Shown piece by piece: positions 56,479 through 64,000 of a stretch of 64,000 nt of DNA. The notes beneath the pieces were generated by a model. It did not search any database, was not told the DNA's origin, and saw only the letters and a program-made list of their open reading frames with translations. A program made the position numbers and the translations under genes. Every line of letters starts with the position of its first letter. Positions within the stretch are counted from its first letter, which is position 1. This DNA is from Saturnia japonica (Eukaryota > Arthropoda > Insecta > Lepidoptera > Saturniidae). The stretch is from contig CM065322.1 in the NCBI GenBank assembly GCA_033032175.1, positions 15,686,001 to 15,750,000 of the forward strand. The letters run 5' to 3'.

Positions 56479-57035
56479 CTTCTCAGTTTATACGAGGTTT
56501 ATCACAATGTTCATGGTGGAAGCGATCTTGTCGACACAATTTTTGGTTCACCTTTAGATTACAAGCCGTCGAGTTCTGAATCCAAATTTTTTTTACACTT
56601 AAATCACTTTATATTTATAATAAGGCCAAATATAGAATTTCACACTGCCGAAATAAATTAATAATAAATCTGACCATACAAATTTTAGTTTTGACTAGTT
56701 GGCATAAAGGTCACTTTAGTATAATAACAGGTAAACATTTTCGAAGATCGTAATTTTTTTCTACATATATTTTATTAATTTTTGAGCGATTATTGTTCTG
56801 TTTACGTCAAATTTGACCGTCTTTAACGTTTTGTTCCGTTTTGTGTTTTGAATGACATATTTTCATTGTGGTGGTAAAATTGGTAAGGTTATAAAACGAG
56901 TGCCACAAATAAATAATTATCCATTGAAAATTCTATACAAGTTCTAGACAAATATAACCTCAAACTTGAAAATAAAATCCTCTAAAACTATTGGTTTCCG
57001 CACTTTTCCTTTTACAGGACAGGAACAGGGTACCT
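56479..57035 (+). repeat. Direct repeat flanking the mariner, copy 2
   Basis: Second copy of the segment at 53936-54505, ending in the same GACAGGAACAGGGTACC. The Helitron-like element and the mariner lie in the roughly 2 kb between the two copies. Confidence 0.65.
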
Positions 57036-57190
57036 CTTACCTCCTCCATCTTTTCACATCATCAAATTCAGCGGCATGTAGTCTAAAGTTGAACCCAATT
57101 TTTTTTTAAATACCAGCTCGGGGAAATGTCTGTACAGCTGATGGTAAGTAAGATATAGTACACAAGCAACGGCGACCGTCGGTTAATAAA

Positions 57191-57488
57191 GCCATTTAAG
57201 CGCCCGAATTGATTCATCATGAACAGTTTTTTTTATTTGTGCGGAACCCTAATTCTTTTTCTAAAATAGAAGTAGCCTAAGTACTCCCTATAATATCAGC
57301 TATCTATCAGTGGAAGTCCCATCAAAATCGCTCCAACCGTTTCGGAGATCACCCGGAACAAACAGACAGACAAAAAATCTTAAAATAAGCTTTTTGTTAT
57401 ATGTATCGTGTATACTTTCATATGCATTTAGTAAAAAGAGTTATTTTGATATTACAAACAGACACTTCAATTTTATTAATTGTATAGA
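57191..57488 (-). mobile_element. Family-A Helitron-like element, 3' truncated (in block A)
   Basis: The minus-strand 5' end TCTATACAATTAATAAAAT is sharp at 57488. Blocks ATCAGCTATCTATCAG and GTTTCGGAGATCACCCGG follow family A. The 3' hairpin part is missing because the duplicated block starts inside the element. Confidence 0.6.
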
Positions 57489-57999
57489 TAAACCAGAATA
57501 ATATAACACCGAATTATTGTTCGAGTAACTACAGAGTATTCAATAATCAAACTATGTCAAACTAATAAAGCTGATAAAGCATGAAACAGTCAATTTAATC
57601 CGGTTAACCGGAACAAAATGGGTAATTTAACTGATAAGTTGGAACCTTTATATTGTCGACATTTGGTTAATTTCATATTATTACGGTATGGATTTTGAGA
57701 TTTTTCAATTTATTTATTCACTTTTTGACTGTTTTCTTTTGTTATGTAAGTATGTTTCTTGTATGGGAACTCTTTTTAAAAAAGGAAAAAAAATCGCATT
57801 ATTATTATTTGTTAATATATCCGTCACAATAACACACATTATGCTCCTTATTATGTATGCTTTATATGGGTTATTATCAGAGGTTATTTATTCTAGAGTA
57901 CACCGAACAATTGGCAACTAAATTCTATATCGTGTATTTGTCACACTTGACATTGGCAAAATTACCTAAATAGACAGAAAGCCAAAGTATAAAAAAAAA

Positions 58000-58870
58000 A
58001 TGTGCGTGCGTACAAAGTACACATGTCAGATGTGAAACTTCTTTGGCAAACTATTTTTTATAACTTGTTTATATTTATACTAATCTAAAGCTTTAGATTT
58101 CCGAGACTTCGAAGAAGGGAAAAGGAAGATATGTTAGGAATTTAATGAATTTCATTGTCATTAAAACATTAAAAGTTTCGAAAATTAATACAAATTATAA
58201 ATTTAATTTTAATTTATTTCATCGATATCGATATTTGATGCGATTTCTATTGGTATTGTTGTGACTAAAGCATTATGATAAGTAAAATATGCAATATAAG
58301 TTTCTGATTCAACATTATATAAATATCTTGTAAAAATAGCATCTATTTTCGTTCCTAAATTTGTAATTGGTGTGTTTGGATTATTATTTAACTATAGACT
58401 AAATATTACAAATTACTTCTTTTTTTTTAATTAAAATTTAGAAAAGATGATGTATGATATATATTTTTATTTTATATTTTATGAAAATTAGTATATTAAA
58501 TTCTTAAATGTCAAGCAGCAAATTGAAATGCCACATGCTATTTGTAAATATTAAAACTTCTTAACCCCATCAAACGAATTAACATAAAAAATGGTATATT
58601 AACAAAAAGATTATAAAATATATTACTTACTCTGAACAACTGCTTAGTCTAGGACGATTTACAAATTTATCCAAAAATGTTTATTTATAAATTTAACTCA
58701 TTGTCTCCATGGCTACGTCCTTCATGCTACGTTCGCCCATTCTCACTCTCTCTCAATCGGTCTCAATCGCTGTCTCCCTCTCTCTCTCAAAACGTTACAC
58801 GTCTTCGTGACGCGTTTCATCCGTAACAATTTTACCCTCATGCGCGCAATTAACTTTCACTTCAAAAACA
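58000..58870. repeat. Dispersed repeat in block A (same family as 37286-37862)
   Basis: It has the same start (GTGCGTGCGTACAAAGTAC) and end (CACTTCAAAAACATA) as the copy at 37286-37862, plus an added segment of about 310 bp (about 58165-58490) absent from that copy. Confidence 0.6.
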
Positions 58871-58904
58871 TATTCTGTGAAAATTTCAACTGCCTACATC
58901 GTTC

Positions 58905-59100
58905 AAAAATTACAATCTATCCATACCAGCTTCAGTCTGCCTATACTTCTATATCCGCCCACCTTCCTACTTAAAATTCTTCTATTTATATGACTTTCAT
59001 CCCTCCTCATAACACGCCCATACCACGCTAACCTATCACTCCCTATCACTCCGTATCACTCCTCTACTTCTCTGCGACTGGTGCTATTTTAAGACTTCCT
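58905..59100 (-). mobile_element. LINE ORF2 C-terminal remnant in block A, minus strand
   Basis: Broken minus-strand frames keep WYGHVMRRDESHINRRI-type sequence and a following KVDGYRSIGRPKLVWID-like stretch, in decayed form. This is the pattern after the RT domain in many insect LINEs (RWYGHVMRR...GRPKxRW). CACTCC repeats near 59035-59060 interrupt it. The equivalent in block B is 62840-63010. Confidence 0.5.
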
Positions 59101-59149
59101 CTGAGAATATGGACTGTAGAGACGTACAGTACTGCACACACAAATAAAC

Positions 59150-59450
59150 CCGGTATATCACATTACCGATTTGCCGGATAATGAGTTCAAGAATCATGTT
59201 AAGCAATTTTTATTGTCGAAAGGGTATTTATTGAAGGGTAGATAGATCATTACGTGAATGACGGTGATGTCTGGAAATGATTCTCTATATCAATACTGCA
59301 AAAACCCTCTCTAGATTCTTTCCGATTCTTCTCGAAGACTGGAATGTTTTCCGAACCGGAGGTAGTGTTTTGACCTTCATAAGTTCCTTTTAGAGCCTAA
59401 GCCGAGCAAAATATTTTAGATAAATTTTGATTGATAGAAAACAGATCGTA
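59150..59450 (+). mobile_element. LINE ORF2 C-terminus and 3' UTR in block A, plus strand
   Basis: The frame reads HITDLPDNEFKNHVKQFLLS then KGYLLKGR and a stop, matching 46630-47038 in protein and in the following UTR (TTTTCCGAACCGGAGG, TTTGACCTTCATAAGTTCC). It is more decayed than that copy. Confidence 0.55.
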
Positions 59451-59739
59451 AAAACACCCCAGATGTTTAAGCTGAGTTCAATTACAAATAGTAACTTTAT
59501 ATTTAATTTCATTGTAAGAACATTTAACATAATGAATATAACAATCCATTTCATTCCATCCTCCGGATGGTTTCAGCTGAAAACTTAATGCATATTTCCG
59601 GTACGTAGATTATCCCTGTGCATATTTCCAGAGCGAGCCGGGTTTAGCCTCTTTTCATATTTTTTTTCATAGTCAACCTAAAAGATAAATGCGATTTCCA
59701 GTTTTAGTACAGACATTTTTTATGCACCCTGTAGCTACC

Positions 59740-60087
59740 TATAATAATAATAGCCTTTTATTACTGAAATATTTAACTACTACATATTTTTAATTTATAT
59801 TAATTTAATCGACAACCGCTTCAGCTAGTCCTACGACATAGGCCTCTTCCAGCGCTTTCCACAGATTCCTTTGTTTAGCAGCCCTCATCCACGTTCGTCC
59901 TCTTTCCATATCTTAGATAACACTCAACAATGTATTTTGTACATTTTACTAAACTTTGTCGGAGCATATGTCCTGTCCAACGCCATTTTTGTTGTTTTAT
60001 TATTTGTGATATTTTAATTGTTTTTGATAATATCTTATCTCATCTTTCAATCCTATGTTTAATATTTTTCTTTCCATAGTATTTTGG
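59740..60087 (-). mobile_element. RTE-like LINE 3' end in block A, minus strand
   Basis: The minus strand encodes KWRWTGHMLRQSLVKC and, one shift later, RTWMRAAKQRNLWKALEEAY and a stop, the C-terminal pattern of RTE-related ORF2. The 3' end near 59740 finishes in short TTA repeats (TATTATTATTATAGG on the minus strand), as RTE elements often do. The upstream coding part continues to the right past 60087. Confidence 0.6.
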
Positions 60088-61261
60088 CGAATTTCTATTT
60101 TTTTTTAAATAATTTGTTTGTGTTAATGCCCAAGTTTAGGACCTATACCGAATGTTAAATGAAACTGCAGTTCCGAGGTCAGTCACTCATGTGGGTTGAG
60201 ATTGAACGGATTATTTTTCCGTAGACGTTGCCAGTATCACATGAACACAATAAGTAGCATAAGCATCAATACTTCCCTTTGCGGTAGACATATGTGTGTG
60301 TGACGAAGACGCATCCGTACTTAGACCTGACACATGTTCTACTCAAGACATAGAGATAAACTCGTCACAATGAATGTCTTTTTACCCGACTGCGAAAAGG
60401 AGGGTTATGTTTTTCGAACGTATGTATGTATTTATGTCTATTTCTTTGGCACGTTCTGTAGCGTAAACGGCCTGATGGATTTTAGCATACAACATGTCAT
60501 TAGTTTCGTCTTAATCGTGGGAGTGATATAGGCTATATAATATTTAACTACGAAGTCTGGGATTCAAATAAAAAGCAAAAATAGAAAAAAGAAATTTGTT
60601 TGCTTTTTAATAATTTCTTGTTCTGTTTCGTGTTTCGGAATTTACCAGTCAAATGGTTTTGAAGAAGCGATTTTTATATAACTAGGTTTTGCCAGTGGCT
60701 TCGCTCGAGCCAAGTTTGAAAAATGTATTTTGTATATGATTTATGCATATAAATTTTGAACACCTATTACAACCCTTTAGGGGTTGAATTTTCAAAAATT
60801 CTGTCTTAGTCACGTCATAACTATACGTGTGCCTTTCAACACAAAGCGTCATTTTGTATTAAAGTATTGTTTTAAATATTTTCAAGATAAATAAATAAAA
60901 CACTATAATATAATCCACATTTTGATCTTTACAAAACAATAAAACAACTGCTAAATCCTACAACAAATATAAAAACAGTTTGTTTACCCATGTTAAAATA
61001 TTTGGCTCTGTTAATAGATATAATTTATGTACCTATGAAAAATAACTTTACATCACCTTTAGAATGATGTTTTCCTATGGAACCATTCAAAAAAACACAA
61101 TAACGTAAAATAAATTAATGTGTTTAATATTAATCCGCCCTGTATTTGAAATACTACCACAATAACAAAACCCAACCAAACTTTTACGGATCCATCTAGA
61201 ATTTCTATCAAATAAAAGGGATTCAAATAACGACTGCGGTTAAAAACCACAATTGACCGCT
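60088..61261. other. Spacer between the two duplicated blocks
   Basis: It holds a minus-strand copy of the GTAGTCGGGTAAAAA-type repeat at about 60380-60585. A Helitron-like minus-strand 3' end lies near 60682 (CTAGGTTTTGCCAGTGGC on the plus strand). The rest is AT-rich with no gene. Confidence 0.45.
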
Positions 61262-64000
61262 ACAAAATTTGGGATATCTCTTATGGTTTACTCAGCGTAG
61301 GCCATTTAAGCGCCCGAATTGATTCACCATTACCAGTTTTTTTATTTGTGCGGAACTCTAATTCTTTTTCTAAAATAGAAGTAGCCTAGTTACTCCCTAT
61401 AATATCAGCTATCTATCAGTGGTAATCCCATCAAAATCGGTCTCACCGTTTCGGAGATCACCCGGAACAAACAGACAAAAATTAAAAAAAAACGGTTTTA
61501 TGTTATATGTATCGTATATACTTTTATATGCATTTAGTAAAAAACTGTTATTTTGATATTACAAACAGACACTTCAATTTTATTAATCGTATAGATAAAC
61601 TAGAATATATAACACCGAATTATTGTTCGAGTAACTACAGAGTATTCAGTAATCAAACTATGTCAAACTAATAAAGCTGATAAAGCATGAAACAGTCAAT
61701 TTAATCCGGTTAACCGGAACAAAATGGGTAATTTAACTGATAAGTTGGAACCTTTATATTGTCGACATTTGGTTAATTTCATATTATTACGGTATGGATT
61801 TTGAGATTTTTCAATTTATTTATTCACTTTTTGACTGTTTTCTTTTGTTATGTAAATATGTTTCTTGTATGGGAACTCCTTTAAAAAAAAAGAAAAAAAA
61901 ATCGCATTATTGTTATTTGTTAATATAGCCGTCACAATAACACACATTATGCTCCTTATTATGTATGCTTTATATGGGTTATTATCAAAGGTTATTCTAC
62001 AGTACACCGAACAATTGGCAACTAAATTCTATAACGTGTATTTATCACACCTGACATTGGCAAAATTACTTAAATAGACAGAAAGTCAATGTTTTAAAAA
62101 AAATGTGCGTGCGTACAAAGTACACATGTCAGAAATGAAACTTTTTTGACAAACTATTTTTTAAATCTCGTTTATATTTATACTATCTCGTTTATATTTA
62201 TTCTAATCTAAAACTTTAGAGAGGGAAAAGGAAGATATGTTAGGAATTTAATGAATTTAATTGTCATTAAAATATTAAAAGTTTCTAAAATTAATAGAAA
62301 TTATAAATTTAATTTTAAATTTTTTCATCTATATGTACATTATTTGATGCCATTTCAGTTGGTATTGTTGTGACTAGAACATTATGATAAGTAAAATATG
62401 CGATATAAGTTCGTGTTTCAACATTATCTAAACATCTTGTAAAAATAGCATCTATTGTCGTTCCTAAATTTGTAGTTGGTGTGTTTGGATTATTATTTAA
62501 CTATAGACTAAATATTACAAAGTACTTCTTTTTTCTAATTAAAATTTAGAAAAGATGATTTATGATATATTTATATTTTATATTTTATAAAAAATAGTAT
62601 ATTAAATTCTTAAATGTCGAGCGGCAAATTGAAATGCCACATGTTATTTGTAAATATTAAAACTTCTTAACCCCATCAAACGAATTAACATAAAAAATGG
62701 TATATTAACAAAAAGATTATAAAATATATTACTTACTCTGAACAACTGCTTAGTCTAGGACGATTTACAAATTTATCCAAAAATGTTTATTTATAAATTT
62801 TAGAAAATTTCAACTGGCTACATATCATCGTTAAAAATTACAATCAAGCCGGTATGGACCAGCTTCAGTCTGCCTATACTCCTATATCTGCCCACCTTCC
62901 TACTTAATATTCTTCTATTTATATGACTTTCATCCCTCCTCATAACATGCCCATACCATGCGAACCTATCACTCCTCTACTTCTCTGCGACTGGTGCTAT
63001 TTTAAGACTTCCTCTGAGAATATAGACTACAGAGACGTATAGTACTGCACACACAAACAAACCCGGTATATCACATTACCGATTTGCCGGATAATGAGTT
63101 CAAGAATCATGTTAAACAATTGTTATTGTCGAAAGGGTATTTATTGAAGGGTAGACAGATCATTACGTGAATGACGGTGATGTCTGGAATTGATTCTCTA
63201 TATCAATACTGCAAAAACCCTCTCTAGTTTCTTTCCGATTCTTCTCGAAACCTGGAATGTTTTCCGAACCGGAAGTGGTATTTTGACCTTCATAAGTTCC
63301 TTTTAGAGCCTAAGCCGAGCAAAATATTTTAGATAAATTTTGATTGATAGAAAACAGATCGTAAAAACACCCCAGATGTTTAAATTAAGTTCAATTACAA
63401 ATAGTAACTTTATATTTAATTTCATTGTAAGAACATTTAACATAATGAATATAACAATCCATTTCATTCCATCCTCCGGATGGTTTCAGCTGAAAACTTA
63501 ATGCATATTTCCGGTACGTAGATTATCCCTGTGCATATTTCCAGAGCGAGCCGGGTTTAGCCTCTTTTCATATTTTTTTTCATAGTCAACCTAAAAGATA
63601 AATGCGATTTCCAGTTTTAGTACAGACATTTTTTATGCACCCTGTAGCTACCTATAATAATAATAGCCTTTTATTACTGAAATATTTAACTACTACATAT
63701 TTTTAATTTATATTAATTTAATCGACAACCGCTTCAGCTAGTCCTACGACATAGGCCTCTTCCAGCGCTTTCCACAGATTCCTTTGTTTAGCAGCCCTCA
63801 TCCACGTTCGTCCTCTTCCCATATCTTAGATAACACTCAACAATGTATTTTGTACATTTTACTAAACTTTGTCGGAGCATATGTCCTGTCCAACGCCATT
63901 TTTGTTGTTTTATTATTTGTGATATTTTAATTGTTTTTGATAATATCTTATCTCATCTTTCAATCCTATGTTTAATATTTTTCTTTCCATAGTATTTTGG
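61262..64000 (+). repeat. Large duplicated block, copy B, cut by the window end
   Basis: From 61304 B follows block A in order, including the Helitron-like 5' end (61595), the dispersed repeat (62103-62810), LINE tails (62840-63010 minus, 63060-63365 plus) and the RTE-like 3' end (63650-64000 minus). B lacks about 175 bp that A has at roughly 58694-58870. At its left B keeps about 40 bp more of the family-A element (61262-61303) than A does. Confidence 0.85.

Larger units (their letters stand above)
57191..60087 (+). repeat. Large duplicated block, copy A
   Basis: From GCCATTTAAGCGCCCGAATT onward, copy A matches copy B (from 61304) nearly base for base to the end of the window, where B reaches ATTTTGG at 64000 (60081-60087 in A). 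The A block contains part of a family-A Helitron-like element (57191-57488), a dispersed repeat (about 58000-58870), and LINE tails in both orientations. The true right end of the duplication is unknown because B is cut by the window. Confidence 0.85.

Noticed and set aside
57688..57921. Hydrophobic frame conserved between the two duplicated blocks (57688-57921 and 61865-62077)
   Set aside because: Conservation only reflects the recent duplication; the two frames start at different points, are AT-driven, and carry different frame breaks.
1..64000. CRISPR array, bacterial operons, rRNA genes or viral genome
   Set aside because: No regularly spaced identical repeats, no clustered long reading frames with ribosome-binding sites, and no recognisable rRNA or viral replication genes; every long frame with a motif belongs to a transposable element.

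Overview
The window looks like gene-poor, repeat-rich nuclear DNA of an insect, most likely a moth or butterfly (Lepidoptera). The grounds are the A+T-rich sequence, the lack of any long host coding exon, and several repeat types I associate with lepidopteran genomes: short Helitron-like elements (TCTATA at the 5' end, a GC-rich hairpin and CTAG at the 3' end, inserted between A and T), tRNA-headed SINEs, RTE and CR1/Jockey-like LINE 3' ends, Tc1 and mariner transposons, and the widespread ACCGACTTCAAAAA repeat. I see no bacterial operon, rRNA, functional tRNA or CRISPR array. The species cannot be fixed from sequence reading alone. Family assignments come from motif recognition, not from a database search.

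Layout. 1-15000: AT-rich DNA with a LINE nested in an older repeat (0.7-1.85 kb), one unrecognised small open frame (about 3.06-3.42 kb), LINE tails at 10.1 and 11.5 kb, and Helitron-like copies at 4.1, 13.3 and 14.1-14.7 kb, the last two abutting head to tail. 15000-30000: a complete-looking Helitron-like element (15825-16502), broken RTE pieces in opposite orientations (18.5-19.0 kb), four copies of one Helitron-like family (19.0, 22.8, 26.6 and 28.9 kb, one holding a SINE), a pair of GC-rich direct repeats (23.7-24.9 kb) and a second SINE (29.5 kb). 30000-45000: a 147-bp palindromic MITE, a complete Tc1-like transposon with an uninterrupted DD34E transposase that carries a probable 225-bp solo LTR (33946-35774), more Helitron-like and SINE pieces, two copies of a repeat with a covarying hairpin, and a 5'-truncated LINE with an open frame, A-tail and 11-bp target-site duplication (43393-44041). 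45000-57000: a Helitron-like copy interrupted by a 550-bp terminal-inverted-repeat element, a second Tc1 copy with a frameshift (49628-51223), three degenerate tandem units (53.2-53.7 kb), and a direct duplication flanking an internally deleted mariner (55234-56193). 57191-64000: two near-identical copies of a block of at least 2.9 kb, the second running off the window edge.

How the parts work together. No host pathway is visible. The window is best read as a record of transposition: autonomous-type elements (Tc1, mariner, LINEs) encode or once encoded their own enzymes, while Helitron-like elements, SINEs, MITEs and the solo LTR are non-autonomous passengers. Nesting gives relative ages: LINE into the ACCGACTTC repeat, SINE and TIR element into Helitron-like copies, LTR into Tc1. 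The only intact gene-length coding region is the Tc1 transposase at 34253-35275.
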